Notes: a model not told the origin generated them from the letters alone. A stretch of 64,000 nt of DNA from Ophioceras dolichostomum (GCA_003049485.1 PYST01000078.1:1-64000), one strand, 5' to 3'. Positions 1 to 12,224 are shown, numbered from the stretch's first letter. Translations and numbers: made by a program.

Positions 1-1683
1 TTTCTCTGGTTTGGCCCCTTCTGCCTTCCCGCCCCCCTCCTCTCCTCCTCCATCCCATCACATCACATCCACATCCCGTCCGACGAGTGGCATCCTCATC
101 ATCCCGTCCCGCCCCTCCTTCACGGACTTTGTCTAGCGTTTCTCTGTCCTGTGGTATCCTCCCTGTTCGCCTGTCGGCTAGCGGTCGATGATCAAGCGAC
201 AGTCTCCCTCGAGTGAGGAATAGCGGCGTTGGCAGTCCGGATGGATGCGGAAGGAGAGGGGACGATCACCCCACGAGTTGTGTGAGGTTATCAAATGCCC
301 AGCCGGGGCTTCGCCGGGGTGGGACAGGCACAGAAAGGCCACTATTCCCTACACAGCTAAGGGCTGCGGCGGTCGACTCGTTACTGGGCCTGGTTGGTCT
401 GTGATTCCTGTGCCTGTTCTTTCTGTTTCCCCACTCTCTCGCTCGTGTGTGCCTGCTTCTGCATTTGAGGTTTCGTCTATCTTTTTTCCTCCTGCAAGAA
501 GAGTGCTCCTGTCCAAAGTAGTGTGCATTGTGCCTGCATGTTCCCAAAATTCTGGTCGCATGCAATCACAATATCGAGCTTCCCGATTCTTCTCTGAACC
601 CCCGTCCTATTGTCACCAGCCCCTGAAAAGTGACAAGCCAGGGCAGCCTGGTTGCAGAAAAAAAAAAGTGACAAAAAAGAAGACTGTGGAAGACAAACAC
701 CACGGGCAAGGGTCCAAGTCGTCTGACTCGCCTCCACGTCGCCAATCTCCCCCTGCCCTTTTCATCCTGCACTGCACCACTGCACCATCCTGCAAGTCCG
801 AAGCCTGCACTGTTTGCACCACCGTGGGCCTTCTGCCTCTCACCTCACCTTGGCTGTTCCTCGTTAGGCAATCGATGATCAACTTCCCTGTCGACGGTGG
901 TGGAGGTCGTTGACCCTGTCGAACTCCTTCGACGGTGCTCCATTGGTGCTCCATTGCGTTTCCTCTTCTGGTCCCTGTAGCCATTTTCCTGGGTTCTCCT
1001 GGGTCTCGTCACCTCACTCTCGATCCTTCCCCGTGCGATGGGGAGCCGACTCTGGTAGCGGACATCGAGCGGGTCAGATACATAACGGAATTCATTCGCC
1101 CCTCTCCGAGGAGGAACGGGGGGAACCGTCTTGTCTCGTCCTGCCTGAACCCCCCCTCGAGGATCATCGCTGTCAAGGACTCGTTCCGGCCATAATACCA
1201 CCGTCCGCCTGCTGCTCGCTGCTTGTCCTGTTCCTTTCGTTCCTGTCGGTTCCTGCGTGCATGCTTCGCCTGCCCCAGCGGTGCCCCCCTTTCCCCCTCC
1301 CATTCTTTCCCTCTCCCCGCCGCTCCTTTTCTCTCTTCTCATTGCGTACCGTTCCCCTGGTATTATAGACGGACGGGCCAATGAACCCAGACAACAGGCA
1401 CGGGTACGGAATCCAACACTCCATCTCACCCGCTTTACTTGGGTCTCTCCTCTGCACGGAGCAGCACGCAAGATTTTGGGGTCAATAGAGGAAAAACCAT
1501 TGACGATCACTCGTCTATCACTCGTGTGTCCCACTGAGTCAGCTGGAACACGCTCGGAACTGGGCCGGATCGTCACCGTCTCCTTGTCGCTAGCAGCAAT
1601 ATCCCAGTTGCTAGTTGATGAGTCGAACCACAGCAACACGCTGATCACCAACGTTGGACGAGCAACAAATCGGCATCATCATC
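1..1683. other. Left-edge stretch with no supported gene; upstream of the rhodopsin-domain gene
   Basis: Open frames here occur on both strands, lack family features and mostly lack ATG starts. The DNA has pyrimidine-rich blocks (for example around 1260-1345), common in fungal promoters and 5' leaders. It probably holds the promoter and leader of the gene starting at 1684; no TATA box or other element could be assigned. Confidence 0.5.
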
Positions 1684-3215
1684 ATGAGTACCAACGACAC
1701 CGCTCCGACGAACAGCACCGGTCCGGCAACGGGCGGTTTCGCTGGACCAGTTGAGAATCTTGGTCCCCAGGCTGAGGTCGTCACCTGGGTCTTGTGCTGG
1801 TTGACCTTCGTCTTCCTGGTCCTGAGACTGTACTGCAAATGGCAGAAGTCGCGCGGATACTGGTGGGATGATTACCTGCTGATGGTCTGTTGGGTAAGTT
1901 GGCAAATGACCGGCGAGGGGACACGATTCCAGTGGCAGCATACTTCGGGGGAAAAGGCAACACGGGGAGACGGAAAAATAGCAAGGACAGGAGGAAAGGC
2001 CAAACTGACTAACATACGCCTGCATCAACCCTCAACCAGATATTCCTCCTCATCGATTCAGTAGTCCTCCACCTCAGCGTGGCCCTGGGATTCGGCAAAC
2101 ACGTCTACGTCCTTGCCATGACACAGCCCCAGAACCTAGCGCCCATCGGGTTCCTCAACTACCTTGCCGGCACCTTCTCGATCCTGGGCGCAGTGTGGTC
2201 CAAGACGGCCTTCGCGCTCACGTTGCTGCGCATCGGCGAGGCCAAGTGGTTCAAGGCCATCATCTGGTTCATCGTCGTCACCATTAACATCGCCATGATC
2301 CTCAATGCGATCTTTGCCTTCGTGCAGTGCAACCCCGTCCAGAAGGTGTGGGACATCTACGTGCCCGGAACCTGCTGGCGCGAGACCTACTCCGACTACG
2401 GCGTCTGGTCCGGCGTGTACTCTGGTCTCGCCGATATCGCCCTCGCCCTGCTGCCCTGGAAGATCATCTGGGGGCTGCAGATGAAGACGGCCGAGAAGTT
2501 GGGTGTGGCCATTGCCATGAGCATGGGTCTCTTGTAAGCTCAGCTCATCATACCTATAATCGTCAGGACTACCACACGAACGAGCCACTGACACATTCAC
2601 CCTGAAAACTACAGCGCCGGTGCCACCGCCTTCGTCAAATCCGCCATGATCCCCGCCCTCGCCAAGGGTGACTTCACCTACGACGGCTACGGCCTCGTGG
2701 TCTGGGGCAGCTGCGAGGTGTCCATGACCATCATCGGCGCCTGCATCCCCGTCCTGCGCGTGCTGGTGCGCGACGTCAAGACGGCTACGCGGCGCCGCGC
2801 GTACGGCTCGTCCGGGTCCGGCGGCGGCACGCACCTGGGCAAGTCGCGCGGCGGCACCGTCACTGACAGCACCGCTAATCGCTCGGCCAACACCACCGTC
2901 GTCGCTGGCGTCGCCAACGGCCGTGGTGTGCCCGGCCGTCGCGGAAGCACCTCGTTCTCGCGTCCCTTCGGCAACGGCAAGACGGGAAACGGTAACACGC
3001 CCTCCCCCACGGCGAGGGAGATCCACGGCGACGACTGGAGCGAGCGTAGCATCTTCCACGACGACATGGGCGGCAAGATCCACACGACCCACGAGGTCAA
3101 GGTCGAGTACCATGCTCGTGATGGCACGGGTAGCACCCACACCAGCACCAGCTCTGACCCCGCTCGGGACCGGAGCCCACGCAGGGACGAGTACGAGATG
3201 GGTAGGGTGGTGTAA
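1684..3215 (+). CDS. Rhodopsin-domain (Pth11-like, non-CFEM) seven-transmembrane protein
   Basis: Three exons: 1684-1893, 2040-2533 and 2615-3215, giving 434 residues. Intron 1 (1894-2039) has donor GTAAGT and a CTAAC branch point; intron 2 (2534-2614) begins GTAAGC. The N-terminus has NDT and NST glycosylation sites and no cysteine-rich CFEM domain. Seven hydrophobic segments follow, with family landmarks: the WDDYLL motif after helix 1, GFGKH after helix 2, the WSKTAFALTLLR helix, the CNPVQKVWD loop with a later partner Cys (GTCW), and a final helix ending in a basic cytoplasmic tail of about 140 residues rich in Ser, Gly and Arg. This is the fungal rhodopsin-domain integral membrane family, to which Pth11-type receptors belong. 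Ligand and role cannot be read from sequence. An in-frame ATG ten codons upstream (1654) exists, but the MSTND start gives the usual family N-terminus. Confidence 0.9.
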
Positions 3216-3627
3216 AGAAAGGAGACCCCAAATCACTTTACCTTGGCGGCTATCGTGGTAGACAGCACACTGATGACGAAAGGAGGCGTTTGGGACTCAC
3301 GGTCCCCGGTGTTACGGAGGAAGGAGTAACCAACAAAAGTGCTATCTTATGTATTATAATCAATCCTGTGGGGAATTTCGTCTGTAAACGTGATGTGTGT
3401 AGGTATGTATTCCTTCCTGTTCGATACCAGCTGTCTCACGGCAGTAAGTCCCTCAACTTAGGGTAGTCCGCAGTCCCAAACCAAGCAATTAAACTAGTGC
3501 GCCAAAAAAAAAAACCCCCCATGATCATCATTCGTCAATCTGCCTGCCGCCAGCTAGCTTACACCAGCACCAGCCTTCTCGACCGGACCGCCCTGCCCCT
3601 ACCACGTCTCACCGAACTTCCTCACAC
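3216..3627. other. Convergent intergenic region
   Basis: It lies between the 3' ends of the rhodopsin-domain gene and the NmrA-like gene. A C-rich/A-rich homopolymer pair occurs near 3505-3520. No ORF or RNA gene could be supported; it presumably holds both 3' UTRs. Confidence 0.6.
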
Positions 3628-4620
3628 CTACTTCTCTCCTCGCCACCGACTCTCCGTCCTCAACCACTCCTCAAACCCCAACACCTCAGGATCCTCCCTC
3701 TTCAGCGCCTCCACATCAACGCCATACCCCTCCCGCTCGAAGAAGGCAAACATCCTGCCCACCTCGCCGATAGCCCACAGCATCCCTTTCCCCACAATCC
3801 CCCACGCCTCCGGGATCTCCCTCCCGTTCACCTTCCTAAATGTCTCCTTCACCTCCGCAAGCGTCAGCTCGTCGCCCGCCAGCCCAACCGCCCGATTCTT
3901 ATACTTAGACACATCCTTCCCCGGTTCGACCAGCGCCCTCGCTGCCGTCCTCCCAATATCCCTCACGCTCACCAGCTGCAGCTTCGTCGTCGGCTTCAAA
4001 GCCTGCCCCCACATGCTGATGAACATGGGACAGAACATGCCGCCCGCGTTCATGTTCTCCATGAACGCGACCGGCCTGAGAACCGTATAAGTCACATTCG
4101 CATCCTTTCCCTTCTCCTTCTCTGCTGCGGCCAACACCTCGCGCAGATGCACCTCCACGCGATGCTTCTCGTAAAAGTGGCGAATGTCCGTCGGGTTCTC
4201 CCACGACCTCGGCTCGCCGCCCCTGTCGACGCTCGAGAACACGACGTGGCTCACGCCGTGCGCGACGGCCGCATCGATGAACGGGATGGCGACGGCGTCC
4301 TCGCCTGGCGCCGAGGAGCCGTGCGGAGGGACGGTGACGACGAAGACGGAGGCGATGGAGCCCTTGGCGTGCGCGGAGAAGATGGCCGAGGGCGAGGAGA
4401 TGTCACCTTCTACCACTGTGAGGGACGTGGAAGGGTGCGCAGCGGTAAGGGCCTTGGCTTTGGTGGAGGAGGGGTTGCGCGTCAGAGCGAGGACGTGCGG
4501 GAAGGGCTGGTTGGGTTTCCCTGCCACCGCGGCGGCTTGCATCAGAGCCGTGATGACGGCGCCGCCTTGTTGGCCTGTTGCGCCGACGACAAGGATGCTT
4601 CCCGTCCCCGTAGTAGCCAT
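3628..4620 (-). CDS. NmrA-like family NAD(P)-binding protein
   Basis: Single exon, 330 residues. The N-terminus is a Rossmann dinucleotide-binding motif of the NmrA/atypical SDR type (VVGATGQQGGAV, residues about 11-22), followed by a second strand with Arg (LTRNP) for cofactor discrimination, the FVVTVPP strand and the VFSSVDRGG strand. The central TVLRPVAFMENM segment and the SVRDIGRTAARAL stretch are typical of NmrA-like proteins such as HSCARG. Members sense NAD(P) or act as reductases or isomerases; the catalytic Tyr-Lys pair of classical SDRs is not evident, so a redox-sensing or atypical enzymatic role is possible. It is transcribed towards the rhodopsin-domain gene with no sign of a shared function. 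Substrate unknown. Confidence 0.88.
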   Translation of the reverse strand: MATTGTGSILVVGATGQQGGAVITALMQAAAVAGKPNQPFPHVLALTRNPSSTKAKALTAAHPSTSLTVVEGDISSPSAIFSAHAKGSIASVFVVTVPPHGSSAPGEDAVAIPFIDAAVAHGVSHVVFSSVDRGGEPRSWENPTDIRHFYEKHRVEVHLREVLAAAEKEKGKDANVTYTVLRPVAFMENMNAGGMFCPMFISMWGQALKPTTKLQLVSVRDIGRTAARALVEPGKDVSKYKNRAVGLAGDELTLAEVKETFRKVNGREIPEAWGIVGKGMLWAIGEVGRMFAFFEREGYGVDVEALKREDPEVLGFEEWLRTESRWRGEK

Positions 4621-6084
4621 TGCGCTATGATTCTGGCTGGTACTGTCAATCCTCCGGGTGTGCTGGGTCCCGTGGTCTCACGTCGCCGAAGCAGCGGGTT
4701 GGCAGACAGGCAGACAGGCAGACAGGCAGAGAAGCAGGTGGGCGGGAGGCCGGTTAGTGCAGCCAAATTAGGTGCAGTCCTAGCGCGACTTGGTTCTCCG
4801 CAACCGCACTGCCGCCAATCTTCATTCAAAGACCAAAGTAATCCGCTCAGTTGGTGATGCCGGATTGGAGCATAATTGCCTTCACTCGCCCGTTAAAACG
4901 CAGGTGGGCAGATAAAAAAGGGAGCGCGGTGGCTCTGGGTGGGGGATTTCCGGCGCACATGCCGCCTTGTCCCGCATTATGGCGTCACGATGTGATGCTC
5001 GGGCCCGACGGGACCGAAATGGAGGCCCATTGGATGAACCTCGAGCTTCTTGCACGCTGTGACGTCGTCTTCTTTGTCTTCCTTTGTCTTCGTCTTTGAC
5101 CGCTTCACGAATTCGATTTCGTACCTACTTCGCACAGAAATGGGTTGTATTTGAGGTACCTAGTACCTAAGGCACCTGGATACCTTTGTTATGCCTGCTG
5201 TCTTCACGTCTGAGGTTCGAGCCCAAATGTGCCTGCTGTGCCGTGTGGAAGACTCTCACCCGAGGTCGGTCGCCAGCGGGGGGCGAATCACAATGGAATG
5301 AAATCACTCTGTGTCTGATGTCCCAGCAGACAGGTAAGGGATTGAAGCTGACAAAGAGCCGACCAAATTGCTGCCTTTAGTGGCTTGCAATTGGAAAGAA
5401 TATACAAGGACCCCATAGCCAAATGACTCCCGTCTACTACAGCTCGCAAGGTCAGCCGTACCGGGTAACCAATTTTCTGGTATAACGCATTAACATATAA
5501 GGTAATAAATTGAGAGCGATTAAATAGGTTGGAAATATTGAGAACGATTGAATTGGGAGCGATTCAATTGAAAGCGATTCGATTATTATTACCGACTCTG
5601 ATGAATATGTCCGTGGCCGTCCGTGGTCGTCCGTTTGAGTTGGAAGGGACGGAGAGACCGAAGACTTCGGCATACAAAGCGAGTCTGCTGGTAGGACAGG
5701 TCAGGGCGATCAGCCATATCTGGTTAGTATCAGTCAAGTCATTTGGTCACGGGAGACAGTTCTTTTCCCCGGGGTCGAAGAAGATGGGCAGGTAGAGATG
5801 CTATGTTCGGTGTGAATCTATTTTAGGATTTTGAGTTCCGTTCACAGTTTTCGCCAACATTCGGCCCCCTTTTGGCCACGGGACCCCGTCTTGCCCGTGT
5901 CTGCCGTGCCCCACGGACCCGACGGCACGGGCGTGATGGACCCCAACGGCTAGACGAGACTAGCCGGTAGACGGTCAAGTGGCTGTGGATGGCTTGAGGC
6001 TCAAAGACGACCAACGACCCAGCCACAAGCAACCATCACCGACTCTGGCATCCTCATCCTCATCAACGGGATGGATCCTAGTCA
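4621..6084. other. Intergenic region without a supported gene
   Basis: It contains the promoter of the NmrA-like gene at its left end and the 3' flank of the acyltransferase gene at its right. Visible structure: an 8-bp tandem repeat at 4701-4730, a TAGGTACCTA-like cluster at about 5153-5172, and AT-rich DNA with repeated GAGCGATT/GAACGATT words around 5510-5585. No coding signal. Confidence 0.5.
4701..4730. repeat. 8-bp tandem repeat (GGCAGACA) x 3.75
   Basis: Perfect direct repetition of the unit GGCAGACA, about 80 bp upstream of the NmrA-like start codon on its promoter side. No function is implied. Confidence 0.9.
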
Positions 6085-8084
6085 TCAAAGCGCAGGCCCC
6101 TCCCAGTTCTCCCGCCGCAGCCGCCCAAACCACGCCTGCTTGTGCGGGAGCGCAATCTCCGATTCCTTGTTGAAGCCCGCCGCCTGTAGATGCTGGATGA
6201 ATCTGCAGCAGGCGAACCAACCTGCGTTAGCACTGGCTTGGCCACCCAACTCGGCAGGTAGGTACCTGGGCAGGTAGGTAGTTGACAAAGAGATGAGGGC
6301 AAGGGAGCACACAAAACATACCTCTCATTATCGACCCTCGGCTCAACACAAACGCTCATGGTCCTATAATCCGCCAAAAACAACCAATGCACCGCGCTCG
6401 ACAGCCACAGCGGCACCGCGCCCCTCGCCCACTCCTCCCCAATGAGCACGTGCACGCCCCTGTCCCAGTCCGACGCGGGCGATCCCCCCGCACCGCCCAG
6501 GTACCGACCGACCGTGTCCTCCTTCACCCAGTAGAATTCCAGGTACGCGAAGGGCACCCCGTCCCACATGGCCAGGGCCGGGAACGAGTGCCTGCTCGCG
6601 AGGGCGCACGAGAGGAAATCGGGCACGTACCCACCCCAGAACCGGTGCACGCGCGGCTTGGCCAGCCACATCTGCAGCAGCGACGTGTCGGGCAGCGTGC
6701 ACAGGTGCGAGTGGTCCTGCGCCGCGGCGCGGATCACGGGTCCCCCGCTGCCGCCACTGCCGCTGCCACCTGGTGAAGGGAGTGGGCCTACGGCGCCCTG
6801 GTACTGCACCGGTTTCGGCGAGAGCGACGCCACGCGGAAGGACAGGTAAGCGCCGGCCGACGGCACGAAGCGGCTGTAGAACACCTCACCCATGCGCGGC
6901 GGCTTGGGACGCACGGGGTGGCGGACGCCGTCTGTCATCGTATACTGCGGTGGGCCTGGCGGGTAGTATGTCGGCAGGTGGGAGGAGCTGAAGAAGGGTC
7001 CGATGGGGAAGGACGGCACGGAGGCGGGGGGTGGCGGGGACGACACGTCGCTCCCAGCAACCGCTGCTGCGACCTGCGAGTTCCCGTCGCCGCCGGTGGT
7101 GACGGTGATCTGTCCGCTCAGCACGGCCGCCACGTCCACGGCGAGGCTGCCACCAGCGGCGCCAACGCCACCGCTAAGCGAGCCCTGCGGCGTCGGCGAA
7201 CCCGGTCTGCTCGAGATGGGCGAGCCGGGGTACGACGCACCCGCGGAGGCGCGCGCGTTCGGCTGCAGCGTGAACAGGAACAGGCGGGCGGGGATCTGCC
7301 AGAAGGCCCGGCGCGAGACAAACATCCTGCCCCAGCCGACCTGCTCGTCGTCGGGGCCCAGCGCCGTGCCGACGACGGAGTCGAGCGTCGCGATCAGGCC
7401 CATGCGCTCGAGCTTCGGAATCAGCGTCCGCCCGCGCAGCACGCCGTCACGCCGCACGTTGATGCGCCACTCGCCGCGGGGGCGGCCGTTCTCGGGCGTC
7501 TCGAACGACGAGGCGGTCGGCGGGAGGAGGGAGGTGGGCGCCGGCTGGTGGAAGTACCAGTACAGCGTTATCCAGAGCATCATGGCGATCTGCCGCGTCG
7601 GGCTGACGGCCGGCTTGAAGTCGCTGCTGCTGGGGTTGCTGATGGAGCTGATGAACAGGGAGTCGTTCTGGAGGGTTGGGCGCGTGTAGGCCCTGATGCG
7701 CGGCTGGCGCGCGTGCACTGACAGCGCATGCTGGTGGTGGAGTGTGTGTACATCGCTGCTGCTGCCGCTGGGCTTATGCTCGCTCGCCGCTTTGTTGTGT
7801 CGCTTACTGTCCTTGCTCTTCTTCCTGCTATGTTCCAACTCGTGGTGGTGGAGGTGGTCGTGCCCACCAGACGATGCTCCTGGGCTGGAGGACTCGGGCG
7901 CCGACGCCGTCTCCGGATCCGATGTGTCCTCTTCTTCGGTGTGCAGCACCACGGTCCAGCCGATCGGGAAGGCGGAGTTGTGGTGCGCATTGAGCTCGTG
8001 CGACTTAAAGAACAGGCCGGCGAACACGGGCGTCACCGTGAAGTTCTGCCCGTCCGGGAGGTGGATGATCGATGGGCCACCCAT
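6085..8084 (-). CDS. Siderophore-type N-acyltransferase (SidF/SidL/IucB-AlcB-like GNAT)
   Basis: Two exons, 8084-6322 and 6202-6085 (intron 6203-6321, donor GTATGT, GCTAAC branch point), 626 residues. The C-terminal third has the hallmarks of the siderophore N-acyltransferase family: FYWVKED (about 518-524), RGVHVLIGEEW (about 542-552), a short helix, then EPRVDNE (about 581-587); after the intron it reads FIQHLQAAGF and the terminal PHKQAWFGRLRREN-type ending. Fungal members acylate N5-hydroxyornithine for hydroxamate siderophores: SidF uses anhydromevalonyl-CoA in peroxisomes, SidL uses acetyl-CoA for ferricrocin. I cannot decide between them. No peroxisomal SKL-type ending is present (the protein ends PAL). 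The N-terminal two thirds are inflated by low-complexity His/Ser/Gly/Pro segments, making it longer than bacterial relatives. No ornithine monooxygenase or NRPS lies nearby. Confidence 0.85.
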
Positions 8085-10524
8085 AGTGGATCGATCGATA
8101 GGTCGAGGAGAGGTCGTTGATACCCGAATGGAATGTCGCGTGCGCCGATGCAGTTGTTCGGACGCCGATAAGTTGACTGGAACCTGTTATGGAAGGTAGG
8201 CGATTCGAGCGCTGGGAACATTGGGAAGTCTGGGTTAGCAGTCAGTCGCACGAACTGGATGACGACAAGGTAGGTTTGCGGCTTTATGTGTACACTCTTC
8301 TGGTAGCCACCTTCCCTGCAAACTGCGAAGGAGTTCGACCAGAGAGTGAGGGAGGTAGGTCGCACGACAGTGCGCTGAACGGCTTGATAAAAGGAAGTCC
8401 GCAGAGAACGGAGGGGACAAGCGCCCTCGATTAGAGCAGAACGAAGCGAACGAGCGGCGAGAGATAACGATCGCGGGGTCGAAGCTCGGTTTCAGAGAGG
8501 GTAAACGAGGGGCGTCGTCGGCGACGGCAATGGTGGAAGATGCAGAGCGGTGGAGTTTTCCTGTCGCGTGTTACCTCGTGTCTATCCTGCGTGCGACTGC
8601 TGGCCATTAAAAATGATTGATTAATCGGCCGGTCTCGGTGTTTGGTCTAGGGAAAGGAGAGCTAGGGCCAAGAGGAAGAGGCGAGGAAGACAAGAAGAAT
8701 GATGCATCAAATCACCTCACATCTCCCAACGGTCGGAGGAGGGACAAATCCTCTCCTGTTTGAGACAAATCTCTCAATGCAGCAGCTCCAGAAAAGCCTT
8801 GCGAAGCCTTCGCATCGTTTGTCGTGTTGGTTGCGTTGCTGCGATCAAGTTGTGGGAATTCTTTCTGCCGCCGCCCAACTTCGATGAGGCTTCTTTGGGT
8901 GGCTGGATGTTTGGCGGGGGAAATCTCCCCACCTTTCCCCAAGCTCCAGCCCGGTTACGTCAATATGGCGGGGTGTCAGCGGTCAACGGCTGGAGAAATC
9001 ACCAAAGGAATCTGGCGATGCAATTTAAACTTGGCTTTCGACTCTCAATAACGATTGGTGCCTGAACCTTTCGCCCGATTCGGCTCTAGTAGTGTCGGGT
9101 CGGGTCGAGAGGGAATGTTCTTTAGTGCTTCCACCGTCAAGCCACCAATCCCTAGAATCCGGGGACGCCGAGTGGGAAATCTAGATGTTTTGGGGAAGCC
9201 GTCAGCGGCCACGCGCGGCGTGCTAATCATAACACCTGAAAGCTTTTCTCTGTCGGGCTGGCAGTCTGCTGAGCGGACGACCTGATTGCCTGGGAAGCTC
9301 CGAAAAGCCTCAGCTTTCACTCTTTCACCTCACTCCATGGCGTGACAGCCCTGGCCTGACCCGGCTGGCCCCGAAACATCACGTGGCAGATTTGAAATCG
9401 CTTTCTTCACCAGCTACCACTGCCCTCGACACCTACGCAAGGGACCGGCCTTGCTCCGAAAAATGGGGCGCCGATGATCCTTCCGCCCCTTGTCCATCGC
9501 CGATTACTGCATTGATTCCCGATCCGATCGTCATGCCAAGGGTGGTCCTGCTCGGGAGGTGCGGACCCGGTTTTTTTTAACGGACGAACTAGAAGAATAA
9601 GGAGAAGCAAAGTTGGAAAAGGTTGGATCTAAACGCATGTTTGTTCTTAATGTTTGACTTTAGGTGTCGACCGTGCGGCCCGTTCATCTGTTCGTTCGCC
9701 GTTGGTCCATCCATTCGTATTCCGTGCCGCCCGCGAGCCGTTCTGGCTGTTCTGGTCGTTCAGGCCGTTCAGACCAAGGCACCACTAATTTTGTGTCCTA
9801 TAAGCTCTGTGCTCCCACAAATCAGATAAAACGCCGTTCCGGCCACCGACGACTGAGACCACTCACTTCAAAAATACTCACCTCAAAAATAACGGTGCTT
9901 GCGAATCCCGCCCTCGTAAAACCTACTCGCAGTTGCGCGGGGTGGGTAAGGACTAAGGAGTGGTACAGTGGGTGGACGCTGGACTTGTCCCCTCCTCATC
10001 AGCGGGGCTTGTAGGTGTTGGCGGAACTCTCAGGAAACTTGAAAAACTACTCGAACTCTTGCCTCCGATGTTTCGAGTGAAAATGATAAAAGGCGAGATG
10101 CCAGCCATCGTAGGAAACAGGCAGCCAGCAGGGCACAGAAAACCGCGAGGCAAAGCGGCAAATGTGATCAGCTTTATAACCGTTCATGTAGTTCGATCAT
10201 CAACGTTGAGACGATTCATAACCGCAGGAACAACATCAAGTAAACTGCGGAAACATGTCCCAAACCACAACGATGAACACCACCGCCCAAGACCTCTGGG
10301 TATGGGGAAAGCAAGCAGATGGCTCTCAAAAACCAGCACCACGCAGCGACTCGTCCGCCTCCTCAATCCTATCCATCCTCGAAGCCCTCTCGATGACGGA
10401 CAGCCTCCTGGTCTACCTCAGCATGCAAGGCCACCGCGCCATCTCATCCCTCATCTTCCTCACGACCCTCCTAGCGCTCCCCCTCCTCGGCGCCGCCATG
10501 GTGGCCCTCCTCCTCCTCCGCATC
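8085..10524. other. Intergenic region, no supported gene
   Basis: About 2.4 kb between the acyltransferase start and the 3' end of MCU. The frames present are short, on both strands, and show no recognisable family. The left part must hold the acyltransferase promoter. No RNA gene or repeat recognised. Confidence 0.5.
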
Positions 10525-12224
10525 TCAGCCCTTCTTGTCGCCCGCGTCCTTCTCTCCATCTCGACCTCCCTCGTGGCCTTCCCTCCTCTCCTCCTTCTCC
10601 TCCCTTTCCTCCTCTTCTTCTTCCTCCGCCTCTAGCCTTCTCCCTCCTCGTTTCTGTCTCTCCTTTTCTAGTACCTTTTTGACTTCCTCCCCTCCCAAAT
10701 CCTTCGCCTCGTCCCACTCGACATCGTACTCCTGCGCCACCGTCCTGATCTCGGCCCTCAGTGCGTTCGCTTCCCTGGCAAGCTGCTCCCACCGCGCGAC
10801 GTCGAACCCGCGCGCCTCGTACAGCGTCGCCTGCCGCCGGCTGATGGTCATCTGCATGGCGGCCTTGTAGCTTACGTCGCGGCTGATGTAGAGGAACCAC
10901 AAGTAGCCCGCCATGATCGTCGCGAGGCCGGCTAGGTACGTGACGGGCTCGACGAGGTCCCAGCCGGCCTCCGTGTGGAACGTCACGTAGTACACTACGC
11001 CCCACCAGCCGGCCAGCAGGCCGAACCCGCCCTGCGCGAGCCGGTGCGCGCCGCGGTGCGCGAGCACGTCGCACTCGCGCTTGATGGAGGCGAGCCGCTC
11101 GATAGAGCGCGACATGCGGCGCAGACGCGAGCGGAGGTAGTGCGTGCGGTCGTTGAACGAGGGGACGCCGACGCTGAGCGAGAGGCCGTACCCTTCCACT
11201 TCGACGACGAATTCGCGGCCACGAGCCGCGTCGCGGATGAAGTCGCCGACTTCCGTGCTGCTGGACCAGCGGACCCAGCGCTTGTCGCTGTCGGAGCGCT
11301 GCGAGGCCTCGTGGCCTAGGCCGGAGTACGAGGCGACGTTCGAGCTGCTGCTGCCCCTGCCCCTTTCCTTCCCTCCATCTTGATCCCTGCTCTTACCGGC
11401 CCCTCCAGTGTGGTCCTCGTCATCACCATTGTCTTCGGCCCGGAAGTAGATGTTGGGTATCTTCTCCTTCCCATCTTCGATCACGGGTGGGAGCTCGGCT
11501 TGGATCAGGCGCTCGACGTACGAGAGGGGCTGCTGGGGGTGGATCAAGAGTGCAAGGGGTTGGATGTCGTCGTTTTGGGAGATGGAGCGGCCGAAGTCCT
11601 TGCCGCTATCGTTCTTATCGTCGATGCCTCCGCTACGGTTGCTTCGGCTGTTGTTCGCACGATCTTTCTCGACGGAGACTGGTAGTGGGAGGATGAGCTT
11701 GAGGAGGTGCGTTGGGGTCGTGAGCAGCTTTCCTGCGAGGATGTCAATGGGTCATCTGATGGTCAAGGGGAATCGTTGGCATCTGTGCAGGAAGGCCGCA
11801 GATTGATGGCGTCTAGGAAGTAAAATAAAGCTTATGAACCTTTCGATAACGGCTCGCTACCGCCATTGGCTTCCCCGCTTGGTCTCACTGGTGGCTCGTC
11901 GGCGCCGTCGCGATGCCATGGCCGCTGGATCTGGTGCTGGCGGAGGCGGACTTCTTGCTCTTGCTCGTCGAGGGCCTTTTGGTTCAGCGCCTTGGCTTGG
12001 GACTTGAATCGATCATCAGACTTGTCGCGAAGGCCTCTGCTATAGGAAAGCCACCGGTGGCTGCAGTTGTCTTGAGGCTTTAGGAGTTCCATCGAGAGGA
12101 CGCCCCATGGTCTTGTTGTCACCTCGCCCAAGGTGCTGGAGCGGTGACGTTGGAGCCGCCGCGTCGCCGCCGAGACCGGGACACTCGCCCGCTGAGATGG
12201 AAGCCGCCTGAATACATAGTTCAT
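10525..12224 (-). CDS. Mitochondrial calcium uniporter pore subunit (MCU)
   Basis: Two exons, 12224-11840 and 11732-10525 (intron 11733-11839), 530 residues. The N-terminus (MNYVFRRLPSQRASV) is basic and Ser/Arg-rich, a plausible mitochondrial presequence. Across the splice it reads SKGKLLTTPTHLLKLILPL, the conserved start of the fungal MCU matrix domain, followed by HPQQPLSYVERLIQAELPP. Coiled-coil basic helices precede transmembrane helix 1 (about 362-382), the pore loop WDLVEP (about 386-391) and helix 2 (about 391-411). Glu in this WDxxEP motif forms the Ca2+ selectivity filter of the inner-membrane uniporter; animal channels have WDIMEP. The C-terminus after a second coiled coil is an extreme Glu/Lys/Arg tail. 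Fungal MCU works without EMRE; no MICU partner is in the window. Confidence 0.93.

Noticed and set aside
2136..3236. Minus-strand frame of 366 codons
   Set aside because: It is antisense to the well-supported rhodopsin-domain gene and has no domain features.
6918..7721. Plus-strand frame of 267 codons
   Set aside because: Arg/Gly-rich antisense shadow of the siderophore acyltransferase gene in GC-rich DNA.
10255..10635. Plus-strand frame with an ATG and hydrophobic C-terminus
   Set aside because: Its 3' part is antisense to the Glu-rich tail of MCU, which makes Leu/Ser/Pro-rich hydrophobic runs artificially; no other support.
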